Shown here: positions 25,101-33,605 of the stretch, piece after piece | Layout of the letters: each line of letters starts with the position of its first letter | Numbering within the stretch: the first letter of the stretch is position 1 | Source: JAXLWB01 sp046328715 | GTDB lineage: Bacteria > Chloroflexota > Anaerolineae > Caldilineales > Caldilineaceae | Direction of reading: 5' to 3' | Assembly (NCBI GenBank): GCA_046328715.1 | Contig: JAXLWB010000049.1 | Span: 13,351 to 77,350, forward strand | Length of the DNA stretch: 64,000 bases | The notes under the pieces: generated by a model | Seen by the model: the letters and a program-made list of their open reading frames with translations, nothing else | Database searches by the model: none | Told to the model about the DNA's origin: nothing | Translations under genes and position numbers: made by a program

Positions 25101-27265
25101 GCCAACCGAGCGAAATTGCCAACAATCCCCAACTGTTGGCGCAAACTGGCGCAGGCTGGGTACGGCTCAACTTTGTTCTCGAACAGGCTGGCTCGCCTGC
25201 TGATCCAGAGTGGCAGGCAACCTATGGTCGCATCACCGACAACTACCTGGCTGCCGGATTCCAGATCTACGGCTTGATTGGCGGCCAGGCGGTCAAGACA
25301 CCGCTCGAACAGCGGCTGCTTCATTCGGTGCAACTGAAAAGTGCCAACGGTTCACGCGGCGAGGCGGAAGCGTGGCTGGATGAATACGAAGCAAACTTTT
25401 TGCAGATTGTGCAACACTTTGGGGATCGAGTAAAACACTTTGAATCGTTCAACGAACCAAACAATTGGGCAATTCCCGGTGTCATGGCCCCGGTAGTGGA
25501 TCCAACCTGGTATGCCCACATTTTGCAACGCATCTACAAACGCGTGAAATCCGCCTTCTCGGATGTCAAGTTGATCAGCGGGCCACTGCTCGGCCATTTC
25601 CATCACCAGCCCAGCGGCAGAGCGGCCCCTGACTATCTGCGTCAAGCCTATGAGGAAGGTCGCCGACTGGGTTGGCACAATTCAGGCAAGTTTCCGTTCG
25701 ACGGCATTGGCTATCATCTCTATCTGAAGCCCAACCAGCAAACCGATTTTAGCAACGGTGCAGAAGTTCCAGGCTCCATGACATGGGAGATGCACGCCGA
25801 AAAGGTGCGCGGTTATTACAACACCTTCACCAAAGCGATGTTGCAAGTAGTGAAAGAGAATGAAGGAGCAAACCAACAGAAGCGTCTCTTTATCAGTGAG
25901 ATGGGGTGGGACAGTGCCGACAACAGTGAACATTGGCTCGCCTTCCAAGCCCGTAGTGTCGAATTGGGCTTAGGCTTGATGAGCGATGACCCACAGGTGG
26001 CGTTGGGCTTCTGGTTTTGCACCCGTGATTTTCCCGGCGAAAACAAGGGTCTTTTCAAGGGCAGTTCGCCTCTGGCGCAGGCCAACAAACCGGCATTGGC
26101 AGCATTCCAGAGCTTCTGCAGCAAACGTTTTGGTCCAGCCCAACCGGTTCAGCAACCGGTCCTGCCCCAAATGGTTGAAAGCAGAGCGACCTTCTGCGCA
26201 GTGCCCAATACGCCAGTTCCAGTTGTGCGCCAGGGATTGAACCCGGGCCAGGTACAGGCCGTGCTCATGCTGCGCAAAAAGTGGGTTAATGGCACACAGT
26301 TGAAATACTACTTTTTCGACCAGCCAAACGACGGTTCATCGGTGCTGCAACCAAACAACACGCAACAGTGGACCAGTTGGGTGGGGAGTGAGGAGCAAAA
26401 GGCGATTGTTCGTCAGGCTTTCCAGCTCTGGAAAGAAGTGGGAATCGGTCTGGAGTTCAAGGAAGTAACCGAGCGCAGCGAGGCTGAAATCCGTATTGGC
26501 TTTCAACGGGGGGATGGTCATTGGTCCTATGTCGGGCGCGATATCATTGACTTGGTGCCTTCGCCGAATGAACGCACCATGAACTTCGACTGGCGTCCTG
26601 GTTCCACGGAGCAGCTTGACACAGCGATGCATGAGATCGGTCACAGTTTGGGGCTGGAACATGAGCACCAGAACCCGGTGGCAGGCATTGTCTGGGATGA
26701 AGAGGCGGTCTATCGCTACTTTAGTGCGCCACCCAATCGCTGGGACCGAGCCAAAACTGAGTTCAACATCATCCGCAAGATCAACCCGGATGAAGTGCAA
26801 GGCTCAAGTTGGGATCCTAATTCGATCATGGAGTACTCGTTTGAACCAGGCCTGATCAAAGAGCCGGCAGCTTACACCAAGGGCCTAAACCGGCAACCTG
26901 GACTTTCCGAACGAGATCGAACATGGGCGTTAACCTTCTACCCTGGGATAAGACAGGCACCAGAAACGCTGCTGCCCTTTGTGTCAAGCCCACTGGCTCT
27001 ACGCACTGGCGAGCAGAAGGATTTTATGCTTGCCCCGACAGCTACGCGCGCCTACAGCTTCAGCACCTTTGGGGATGCAGATGTGGTGATGGTGCTCTTT
27101 GAGGAGATCGACGGCGAACCCCGCTACGTCACCGCCGAGGATGATAGCGCCGTGGAGCACAACGCACAGTTCCAGGCACGCCTCTTTGCTGGGCGCCACT
27201 ACATTCTGCGCATCCGTCTCTACTACGGCACCGGCTCCCCCGAAGCAGCAGTGATGGTGTGGTGA
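22157..27265 (+). CDS. 1702-residue glycosidase-metalloprotease fusion
   Basis: Order of parts, approximate residues: 1-355 a barrel of glycoside-hydrolase type (VILVHADSVNSD, FNFGAGNFTQPEHY); 358-600 a carboxypeptidase-regulatory-like beta domain interrupted by two LysM-like units (about 400-465 and 468-540, each ending in Y-x-LP-x-N). 608-960 is a GH5-like barrel with acid/base E770 in WEIGNEL and nucleophile E882/883 in ILVEEAG. 970-1330 is a GH39-like barrel with E1100 in FNEPNNW and E1248 in ISEMGWD. 1380-1610 is a metzincin protease with HEIGHSLGLEH (H1492, H1496, H1502) and Met-turn SIMEYSF; a beta-rich pre-peptidase-like tail follows. There is no N-terminal signal peptide, so export is by another route or it acts after lysis. 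The same part order is not one I recognise. Start ATG at 22157 lacks a strong ribosome site, with CATAAGGAATCC upstream. Confidence 0.85.
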   Translation: MNKLGFYLQNSKVELPGVGDVLQDVFRKVRPPVILVHADSVNSDLLRLNRKAGGTNAFVIGRMFKEVGQQEKMLKSSDPAAEGRKFADEILSKDPFLYFEKATMPDGSQRLLIDAWMSLNEPSPGPAWNHFQEQKEELRQRYQAYDAFQVGFRQRLQEKGIEAIAFNFGAGNFTQPEHYLENFPRTLAAYKYLGFHEYAWPHMDPTQPDPQRPGERTVSSVGIYRRCMQGIAQQLGGQHKAIITEAGLTREHNGSRDHVHLDPRDLGEETRGWLCFTEPLSQPYYFSSLQWYNNFLAQDDFVLGACLYQVGHTRSFIGHRHLGEDGAGNKLQILDWIADLAHAPASGVVTESSAVIQSATIRGRVTADGVAVTGATVRLIGQIEALGSRRQAVLSLPTPSIVWDRTLQGLEGDRWRCYQKYVAQEVAGLSYVTFKEQVLLHNPALAQSNHEFLSAQSYLLPRNTVQNADIQWNRSISGFAGSRWHCWQKFVAGRVLGLSWSDFEQHVTSHNPDLIADQGAFLAHKRYQLPQNPAYPQAEMVELADEDGRFAFEDLPAGSYRLLVNAPGYETLEHTIDALREPEIDLPLVLRIRSDFPAAQSTTPPPVSVREGRFFQGSQPFARFAGVNLPLLLHLGDPNITRTDDLSLGEYLDKTKALGATVVRLFVPHHTLSNQEMAQRLKRVLPEFAARNLYLIPVLIDLYSNSGAYPKVMEEYLVNFRDHDPSRRLGPGFFREGYKTDAYRAYLKSIIEAVPPAFGHTILAWEIGNELKMEHPGDNPPETKNGDPTQFVNFNREMANMIKEIDHSRHLVTTGMISTQHVYLKGQAELIRKLYDHSAIDFITVHVYYGENAGPIGQALPNNEPDSDAVLAHILGKPILVEEAGIDKSNDEFTKRWNTDLDRWFKQPNWQGQARQPAVGYMIWRPPFGKMGSGSFHIPETLLGVAPSAAPAIALAQPLQQNAATSRINKIGIDLNQPIFGRQPSEIANNPQLLAQTGAGWVRLNFVLEQAGSPADPEWQATYGRITDNYLAAGFQIYGLIGGQAVKTPLEQRLLHSVQLKSANGSRGEAEAWLDEYEANFLQIVQHFGDRVKHFESFNEPNNWAIPGVMAPVVDPTWYAHILQRIYKRVKSAFSDVKLISGPLLGHFHHQPSGRAAPDYLRQAYEEGRRLGWHNSGKFPFDGIGYHLYLKPNQQTDFSNGAEVPGSMTWEMHAEKVRGYYNTFTKAMLQVVKENEGANQQKRLFISEMGWDSADNSEHWLAFQARSVELGLGLMSDDPQVALGFWFCTRDFPGENKGLFKGSSPLAQANKPALAAFQSFCSKRFGPAQPVQQPVLPQMVESRATFCAVPNTPVPVVRQGLNPGQVQAVLMLRKKWVNGTQLKYYFFDQPNDGSSVLQPNNTQQWTSWVGSEEQKAIVRQAFQLWKEVGIGLEFKEVTERSEAEIRIGFQRGDGHWSYVGRDIIDLVPSPNERTMNFDWRPGSTEQLDTAMHEIGHSLGLEHEHQNPVAGIVWDEEAVYRYFSAPPNRWDRAKTEFNIIRKINPDEVQGSSWDPNSIMEYSFEPGLIKEPAAYTKGLNRQPGLSERDRTWALTFYPGIRQAPETLLPFVSSPLALRTGEQKDFMLAPTATRAYSFSTFGDADVVMVLFEEIDGEPRYVTAEDDSAVEHNAQFQARLFAGRHYILRIRLYYGTGSPEAAVMVW

Positions 27266-27281
27266 GGCAGGTGGCAGCTTA

Positions 27282-27352
27282 GCAAAGTTGCAAGGTGGCA
27301 GAGCGGCAAAGTAAAACGCCACTGTTTTGACTCTGCCACTTTGCAACTTTGC
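27282..27352. repeat. Palindrome with 22-bp arms, one mismatch
   Basis: GCAAAGTT, GCAAGGTG, GCAGAG (27282-27303) pair with CTCTGCCACTTTGCAACTTTGC (27331-27352, split in words CTCTGCCAC, TTTGCAAC and TTTGC) except at one position. The arms are built from near-identical octads. It lies between the fusion gene and the next gene, so it is a transcribed hairpin, possibly an mRNA stabiliser or attenuator. Confidence 0.85.
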
Positions 27353-27396
27353 AACCATTCAACTTTTCAACCTTTGTTCCCAATTGGAGCATTACT

Positions 27397-27963
27397 ATGA
27401 ACGATCCAAGAAGTGAAAACGCACGTCAATTTACAACTAACAACGGTATGGTCACAGGTGTGGAACTGGCCCACATTCCGGTTGCGGGCAGCAAATGGGA
27501 ATTGGTACAGGCCGCCCTGATCGACGAAGCTTCGGCCCAGGGCAACACTGTGGCGCGTGTGCTGGTGCGCGACAAGGAGGGCATTGACAGCCAGGTAAAC
27601 TGCTATCTTGCCTGGCCGTGGAAGGGTTGGCACGCGCCCTCCCCTTTCGAGAATAAGCTACTACCGGGCAGCGCCAACTATCCCTACGAACATGTCATTT
27701 CGAATGGCTACAACGCACCTGTACAACAAGGACCATTGGCCATCTACATCGGCGACGCACAGGGCAATGTGATCAGCGATGTGATTGGCGGGCTAGGCTT
27801 GCCGCACAACCACCATGTCAGTTATCACCTGGTCTTTCGCGAACGAGGCGCAACCGATCCCAACACGCACCCAGAAACCGATCCAGGAGGCGACATCACT
27901 GAGCGGCTACAACGCATCGAAGACAAACTCAATCGACTGGCTGCCCACTTTGGTCTGCCGTAG
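27397..27963 (+). CDS. 188-residue protein of unknown function with C-terminal coiled coil
   Basis: No family recognised. The main part (about 15-155) is beta-rich: GVELAHIPVAGSKWELVQAALIDEAS, ARVLVRDKEG, CYLAWPWKGW and LPHNHHVSYHLVFRERG, with many Trp, Tyr and His that could bind sugar. An acidic linker (TDPNTHPETDPGGD) leads to a short coiled coil, ITERLQRIEDKLNRLAAHFG, which suggests an oligomer. No signal peptide. The ATG at 27397 has GGAG nearby; an in-frame ATG at 27349 would take in repeat sequence. Sits between two hydrolases and two hairpins, so it may be a subunit or adaptor of that cluster. Confidence 0.65.
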   Translation: MNDPRSENARQFTTNNGMVTGVELAHIPVAGSKWELVQAALIDEASAQGNTVARVLVRDKEGIDSQVNCYLAWPWKGWHAPSPFENKLLPGSANYPYEHVISNGYNAPVQQGPLAIYIGDAQGNVISDVIGGLGLPHNHHVSYHLVFRERGATDPNTHPETDPGGDITERLQRIEDKLNRLAAHFGLP

Positions 27964-28018
27964 CAAGTTGCAGGTTGCAGAGTAGTTGTAGGTCACCGCT
28001 GCACAACCTGCAACTTGC
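27963..28018. repeat. Palindrome with 15-bp perfect arms from heptads
   Basis: GCAAGTT and GCAGGTT (27963-27977, overlapping the last base of the stop codon) pair exactly with CAACCTGCAACTTGC at 28004-28018. A third unit GCAGAGT follows the left arm. It ends 27 bases before the protease gene start. Same word family as 7347 and 27282. Confidence 0.85.
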
Positions 28019-28045
28019 CCCTTTTTCTATCCAAGGAGAAACCCT

Positions 28046-30313
28046 ATGCCTTACCGTGTCTTTTATCCACAAAGTGACGCCGATAAGCTGCCTGCAGGAA
28101 CAGAGGTCACCGAGCAATATCCTGCCTTTGGCATTGTAAACGCCGATGCCGCAGCGATTGATGAACTGCGCAAACGCTACCCAGTGGAAGAGTTGGTGCC
28201 GCCGCAAGCGCCGCAGGCAGTACCCGAGGTTGCGGGTTTGGCAGCAGCCGTTGAGGAAAAGTCCAAAGGTCCCTACACGCTGGTCGTGCGCTTTCGTGCG
28301 CCAGTGCGTCAGGAGTGGATCGATGAGATTGCAACCACAGGCTGCCAATACCTGGAGCCGATTGGCAGTTCGACCGTGGTCGTACGCTGTGCGAACAAAC
28401 GTGATCGAAGCAAATTGGAAAAGCTTACTTCGGTGACCAGCATAACAACCTATGTGCCAGTGATTGTCATTTCGCCCGACTTTTTTGATAACTTAGGGGT
28501 GGACGTAGATGAAAAAGCCTTGGCTCAAGCACTGGAAACATTAGGGAACAAACCACCGGATCAAGGTGGCCCATCTCGGGCTGGAGGTTTAACTCTACAT
28601 GGTGTATTGCTGGCAACCTTTTTCCTAGCAACTGATCAGCAGGCAGCAACCCGCAGCCTGCCGCGAAAGGGGGTTCGTCAAATCTCGGTGCTGAACGAAA
28701 CAGATCTGGTGATTGACTTAACAACGACGAAAGAACCTGTTGCAGCAATTCTCGCCATTGCACAACGGCCAGGATTGCGCAGTGTACGCCCCAAAGCGTT
28801 GGACATTACCTACAACGATATTGCGCGTACGGCAATCGCGGATCGGGTGATCACCATGCCTCCTCTCGGTCTCGGCCTGACCGGTGCTGGCGAAGTGATT
28901 GCTGTGGCGGATACTGGGCTGGATACTGGAGACGTAGCTAACATCCATCCGGATTTCCGCGGACGTATCCGACAGATTCATAGCTTTCCATTTAGTACGA
29001 GTTGGCAACTGCGTATCAAAAACACGGCGATGAACGATGGTGCCGCTGATCAATACAGCGGACATGGAACCCATGTTTGTGGCAGCATCGTAGGAGATGG
29101 AACGCGTGCAAATGCGCTTGGTCTCAAGGAAACGATTCAAGGCGTCGCACCCAAAGCTGAACTCGTTTTTCAAGCCGTGGAGCAGAAGGCTGAATGGAAT
29201 AAACAAGGGGAAATTTTCTGGGCACTAACCGCCCAGCAACTGCCGCCCTCGCACGGCCTTTTCGGAATTCCAGATGACCTACGCATTCTCTTCGAAGCTG
29301 CTTATGACCAAGGCGCACGTATCCACTCCAATTCGTGGGGCGGTGGAGTGCTTGGGGCATATAACGACAACAGCCGAAATCTAGATGATTTTGTTTGGAA
29401 TCATAAGGATTTCTTGGTTGTAGTTGCCGCTGGCAATGAAGCCAACCATACGAATCCACCCTCGTTACAAAGTGTCATCTCCCCAGGGACAGCGAAAAAT
29501 TGCCTTACCGTTGGGGCATGCGAGAGCAGCCGCAATGGCGGAGTGATTGATCGCATGGCAGAGTTCAGTGGTCGCGGTCCTTGTAGCAGTGGGCGACGCA
29601 AGCCCGATATCGTTGCGCCAGGGACATTTATCGTATCGACGCGCTCTTCGCAGATTCCCGCCGATCAAATTGGCTGGGGGAAATTTGGCGAGGCAGAGCA
29701 GGACTACATGCTGATGGGTGGTACCTCGATGGCTACGCCGCTGGTGGCTGGCTGTGTGGCGGTAACACGCCAATATCTACGTCAGTTCAAACAGATCACA
29801 AAGCCTACGGCGGCCTTGCTCAAGGCGATCCTCATCCATGCAGCGCAATATCACAAATGGGACGGGGCCAATGCCGAATCCGCACCCTGGGCCGATCATG
29901 AACAAGGCTGGGGGAGAATCGATTTGCAGCGTGTCTTGAATCCTGCCGCACCGACAACCGTTCACTTCATCGATGATACAGCAGGCCTTGCCACTGGCAC
30001 TGAACGTCTCTATCGGGTGCAGGTAACGGATGACACAGTTCCACTCCGCTTAACCCTGGTCTACAGCGATTTTGCCGGTCAGGATTTGATCAATAACCTC
30101 AATCTCTTTGCCAACCAACCAGGGGGTGGCTTCTGGGTAGGCAATGATTTTCAACGCACAGGAAGTCCGGACGGCGATAACAATGTTGAGGGCATCATCG
30201 TTGAGCAGCCGCCGCTTGGCGAGTGGATAGTACGAGTGGTGGCTAGCAACATTCCGCAAGGGCCACAGGATTTTGCACTGGTCATCTCGGGAGGTGGGGT
30301 GCAATTGCTGTAG
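28046..30313 (+). CDS. Subtilisin-like serine peptidase (S8), no signal peptide
   Basis: 755 residues with the complete S8 catalytic triad: D289 in VADTGLDTG, H340 in SGHGTHVCG and S561 in MGGTSMATPLVAG, plus N-containing HSNSWGGG for the oxyanion. The first 140 residues carry two halves resembling the I9-type inhibitor propeptide (LVVRFRAPVRQEWIDEI, then SSTVVVRCANK), so autocatalytic activation is likely. After the catalytic domain there is a proprotein-convertase P-like beta domain (about 640-750). There is no signal peptide or anchor, as in the two genes before it. AAGGAG lies just upstream of the ATG. Possible targets include partner proteins of the cluster. Confidence 0.93.
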   Translation: MPYRVFYPQSDADKLPAGTEVTEQYPAFGIVNADAAAIDELRKRYPVEELVPPQAPQAVPEVAGLAAAVEEKSKGPYTLVVRFRAPVRQEWIDEIATTGCQYLEPIGSSTVVVRCANKRDRSKLEKLTSVTSITTYVPVIVISPDFFDNLGVDVDEKALAQALETLGNKPPDQGGPSRAGGLTLHGVLLATFFLATDQQAATRSLPRKGVRQISVLNETDLVIDLTTTKEPVAAILAIAQRPGLRSVRPKALDITYNDIARTAIADRVITMPPLGLGLTGAGEVIAVADTGLDTGDVANIHPDFRGRIRQIHSFPFSTSWQLRIKNTAMNDGAADQYSGHGTHVCGSIVGDGTRANALGLKETIQGVAPKAELVFQAVEQKAEWNKQGEIFWALTAQQLPPSHGLFGIPDDLRILFEAAYDQGARIHSNSWGGGVLGAYNDNSRNLDDFVWNHKDFLVVVAAGNEANHTNPPSLQSVISPGTAKNCLTVGACESSRNGGVIDRMAEFSGRGPCSSGRRKPDIVAPGTFIVSTRSSQIPADQIGWGKFGEAEQDYMLMGGTSMATPLVAGCVAVTRQYLRQFKQITKPTAALLKAILIHAAQYHKWDGANAESAPWADHEQGWGRIDLQRVLNPAAPTTVHFIDDTAGLATGTERLYRVQVTDDTVPLRLTLVYSDFAGQDLINNLNLFANQPGGGFWVGNDFQRTGSPDGDNNVEGIIVEQPPLGEWIVRVVASNIPQGPQDFALVISGGGVQLL

Positions 30314-30372
30314 AGCGATCCGCATACACAATGGCAGTCAGCGGTAGAACAGTGAATCAGTAGAGAGTGAAT

Positions 30373-30402
30373 AGAGAGAGGCAGCCTTGGTTGCCTCTCT
30401 CT
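30373..30402 (+). terminator. Hairpin, 11-bp perfect stem, no T run
   Basis: AGAGAGAGGCA (30373-30383) pairs with TGCCTCTCTCT (30392-30402) around an eight-base loop. It lies between the protease and the receiver-protein genes. Without a U tract it may be an attenuator or 3'-end stabiliser rather than a full terminator. Confidence 0.55.
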
Positions 30403-30428
30403 TGCAGACCTAAAGGAGGTCTCGTCCT

Positions 30429-31505
30429 ATGCTAGAATCATTGAAACGCTTCTTGACTCGGGTAGCATCCCCGCCACCCACACTTGATGATGAATCGGGG
30501 GCACTGTGGATGCTGAGTTTGATGGTCGGAGCTGGCATGATTGGGCTCTTTCTTTACGCTGTCCAATCCCCTTTTACCTTCTTTGCCACCTTTACGACTA
30601 GCGTGATGACAGCAGGAGCGGCATTGATCGTAGGTGGCCTGATCGGCTTTTTGTTTGGGATTCCCCGTACACTGCAAAACGAGTCAGATGTGCCAAAACC
30701 AGCATCTGAGACTGCTGGTGAACAGACTGTGCCAGTTGTCTATCAGGCGAATACCAATTTGGAACAGATTTCTGACTGGCTGACGAAGATTTTGGTCGGG
30801 GTAGGGCTGACCCAATTAACGAATCTGTGGACAGGCTTACAGGCAGCAGCTGCAGTGCTTCAACCCGGCTTGGGCGATCGCATGGCGGCTACTAGCATGG
30901 CACTGGCGATCTTGATTTATTTTCCAGTGTGCGGTTTCTTGTTCACCTATTTGTGGACACGGCTCTTTTTGGCTGGCGCTTTTCGCAAAGCAGATCTGGC
31001 GATGATTATTCGTAAGGCGGAGGAGAAGGCCATTGCTCAAGTAGCACAGACAGTCGGGCCAGTGGTAAGCCTAGGCACGGAGGTGCTCGAAGCGAATCCA
31101 GCAGCCATCGCCGCTGCACCAGGTGTAGGCGTCACAAAACGGCGTGGGCTGTGGGTCGATGATGTACCTGGTAACAACGCCTCTCTAAAACAATCATTCG
31201 AGAAGCTACAAGATATCACCTTTGATCTGAGCCTCTCGACCGAAGATGCGCTAGAGAAAGTAAAATCTGCCCATTATAGTGTTATCATCTCCGACATGAG
31301 CCGCCCCCCGGACGAACGTGCTTGTTACACCTTGTTAGATCGATTACAATCTATTGGCGATACAATCCCCTTTATCATCTATGATAATCGTGGCAACATG
31401 CCAGCCAATCGTGCCGAAGCGCAGCAGCATAAAGCCTTTGGCATGACCAACAGTCCACAGGAACTTTTACATTTACTGCAATTGGCATTACAAAGAACGC
31501 AGTGA
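30429..31505 (+). CDS. Four-helix membrane protein with degenerate receiver domain
   Basis: 358 residues. Two hydrophobic segments near the N-terminus (about 24-45, 55-78), an extracytoplasmic or linker part, and two more helices (about 118-140, 150-175). The C-terminal 120 residues begin GLWVDDVPGNN with the acidic pair D244/D245 and have the phosphoacceptor-like D289 in VIISDMSRP. They end with NSPQELLHLLQLAL, so the fold is response-regulator-like. The conserved Lys that coordinates phosphate is replaced (PFIIYDNR). The best reading is an atypical receiver that senses by another route; similar membrane-receiver pairs occur in bacterial conflict loci. AGGAGG precedes the ATG. Confidence 0.7.
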   Translation: MLESLKRFLTRVASPPPTLDDESGALWMLSLMVGAGMIGLFLYAVQSPFTFFATFTTSVMTAGAALIVGGLIGFLFGIPRTLQNESDVPKPASETAGEQTVPVVYQANTNLEQISDWLTKILVGVGLTQLTNLWTGLQAAAAVLQPGLGDRMAATSMALAILIYFPVCGFLFTYLWTRLFLAGAFRKADLAMIIRKAEEKAIAQVAQTVGPVVSLGTEVLEANPAAIAAAPGVGVTKRRGLWVDDVPGNNASLKQSFEKLQDITFDLSLSTEDALEKVKSAHYSVIISDMSRPPDERACYTLLDRLQSIGDTIPFIIYDNRGNMPANRAEAQQHKAFGMTNSPQELLHLLQLALQRTQ

Positions 31506-31566
31506 CCAGGGAGTCATGAAGGAAACTCTCATTTTGCCGTTGATTCAGCGCTAAAGGAACTGAGAT

Positions 31567-33603
31567 GTGAACAAGGCATCTACGAAAGCAGTTCTTCTGA
31601 TTTCAATATGGCTCCTAATCGAACTTGCGCTCATTCGTCCAAGCCGCCAGGTGAGCGCAACGATGGGCGATTCGTCACCTGCCACAAGATGGGAACTCTA
31701 CGCGCCATTGATCATGCAAACTCATCCTGGCGGATCGGTTACACCGACGCCAATCCGCATGAAAGCGACCTGGAGTTCGCCGATTGCCGTTTCCCCCTTG
31801 GATGCATCGATTTGGGTCGCTAATCCAGACGCCAATTCAGTTACACAGGTAGATGCGCAAAACCGCAAAAAGCTGAAAGAGATTGCTGTCGGTCAGGAAC
31901 CCTGGTCATTAGCAATTGCACCCGATGGCAAACGTGTTTATGTACTCAGTCGTGCCGACGGATCGCTCGCAATGATCGATACCCATGCGCTGATCGTGAC
32001 CCACACCCTCTCCGTGGGGACGGAGCCCGCTAATCTTGTACTTGCACCGGATGGGACAACTGCTTATGTCTCTCTCCTAACGGAAAATGCAATCGTAGTC
32101 ATCGACCTAATCAATTTGCAAATAATCAGTCGGATTACGGTTGATGCTACCCCGTATGCACTGGCGATCACCGAGGTGAGCAGTGCAACAGACAAAGTCG
32201 AAACGCTTTACGTTACCCACCTGCTCTCGTTGCCGCGCCCAGATGGCAACGAGGCGACCGATGATGGGCGCATGGGACGCGTCACTGTGATTGACACTCT
32301 GACCAATGCCGTGATACGAAGGATTGATCTGCTGCCCAATGCCCAGGGTTTTCCAAGTCGCAACATGGGCATCGCCATTGCAGGTCAACGGGCATGGCTG
32401 CCCCATGTGCGTGCGGCACCAGCCTTGCCGCGCGGTCTCACAACGACGCTATTTGCGGCAATTTCTTCACTCGACTTAGCGCAAGAAAACGAAGACCCAA
32501 GTGCCTATATCCCCCTCAATGATCAGGAAATTTTTGGCTCACCCGTCAATAACCCTAGCGTGGCGATTCCTTCCGCGGATGGCACACAACTCTACGTTGT
32601 GCTGGCCGGCAGTGATTTGCTAGAGGTAGTGGATATTTCCTATCCAAACCAAGTGGCACTGCTAAAGTTTATCGCTGTGGGAAAAAATCCGCAGGGGATG
32701 GCGATCAGTGCAGATGGCAGACAAGGCTATGTCATGAACTATCTTTCGCGCTCGATCACGCTGATCGATTTGGAACACCTGGAAGCGCTAGCGGAAATCA
32801 AGGTGAGCGACGAACCACTGGACGATGCGTTGCTGCAAGGCAAGATCCTCTTTAACAATGCAGCGAATCCTAAACTGGCGCAGGGATCATGGATCTCCTG
32901 TGCCAGTTGTCACTTTGAGGGTCTCCCCGATGGCATCACCTGGATCTTTCCCGATGGACCACGCCAGACGCCAATGTTGTGGAATGCGGGTGCTACCCTA
33001 CCTTGGCATTGGTCGGCGGCACTGGATGAGCCACAGGATGTGGAAGACACCATCCAGCGCATTCAACATGGGCTGGGCTTGGCGGCAGGCAACGAGCCAG
33101 CTTTGCTCGCTGCGCCATTGGCAGGCCGTTCCACCTTATTAGATGATCTCGCACTTTTTACTACCCACGGAATTCGCCCAGTACACGCACAGCCACCCGA
33201 GGGTGATGTTGCTTTGGGGCGAGCGACCTTTATCGAAAAGGGTTGCGCAGAATGTCATGGCGGCGCAGATTGGACCATCAGTGCCTTGCCGGGTGCGGCT
33301 GGCACCTTGGACCCCGATGGCAATGGGATGGTGGACAGTGTCCTGCGTGCGGTTGGCACACTCAATCCACTTGATCAACGGGGCGACAAGGGCTTTGACG
33401 TGCCGTCTTTACTCAATGTGGGTCTAACAGCTCCCTATTTTCACGATGGTTCTGTGGCTACACTGGAAGCATTACTGGCTACCGGGCATCCCAACCCTGC
33501 GCAACCGCCATCCTTCTCACCAGCCGAACGCACAGCCATCCTCATTTTTTTACACTCGCTTGATGCGACAACGGTACCGATCGACACACACAAAAGGAGA
33601 TAG
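31567..33603 (+). CDS. Secreted YVTN-type beta-propeller with two c-type heme sites
   Basis: 678 residues from a GTG (AAAGGAAC upstream). Signal sequence about 1-31, then YAPLIMQTHPGG and a seven-bladed propeller of YVTN/NHL type (residues about 75-420) with repeats such as AIAPDGKRVYVLSRADGSLAMIDT and LVLAPDGTTAYVSLL. The C-terminal part has two CXXCH sites, C445-C448-H449 in SCASCHFEG and C560-C563-H564 in CAECHGG, in the style of di-heme cytochrome c peroxidase/MauG and of lactonase-like electron shuttles. It probably works in the periplasm or on the cell surface as an electron carrier or peroxidase. The stop is two bases from the next start. Confidence 0.85.
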   Translation: MNKASTKAVLLISIWLLIELALIRPSRQVSATMGDSSPATRWELYAPLIMQTHPGGSVTPTPIRMKATWSSPIAVSPLDASIWVANPDANSVTQVDAQNRKKLKEIAVGQEPWSLAIAPDGKRVYVLSRADGSLAMIDTHALIVTHTLSVGTEPANLVLAPDGTTAYVSLLTENAIVVIDLINLQIISRITVDATPYALAITEVSSATDKVETLYVTHLLSLPRPDGNEATDDGRMGRVTVIDTLTNAVIRRIDLLPNAQGFPSRNMGIAIAGQRAWLPHVRAAPALPRGLTTTLFAAISSLDLAQENEDPSAYIPLNDQEIFGSPVNNPSVAIPSADGTQLYVVLAGSDLLEVVDISYPNQVALLKFIAVGKNPQGMAISADGRQGYVMNYLSRSITLIDLEHLEALAEIKVSDEPLDDALLQGKILFNNAANPKLAQGSWISCASCHFEGLPDGITWIFPDGPRQTPMLWNAGATLPWHWSAALDEPQDVEDTIQRIQHGLGLAAGNEPALLAAPLAGRSTLLDDLALFTTHGIRPVHAQPPEGDVALGRATFIEKGCAECHGGADWTISALPGAAGTLDPDGNGMVDSVLRAVGTLNPLDQRGDKGFDVPSLLNVGLTAPYFHDGSVATLEALLATGHPNPAQPPSFSPAERTAILIFLHSLDATTVPIDTHKRR

Positions 33604-33605
33604 TT

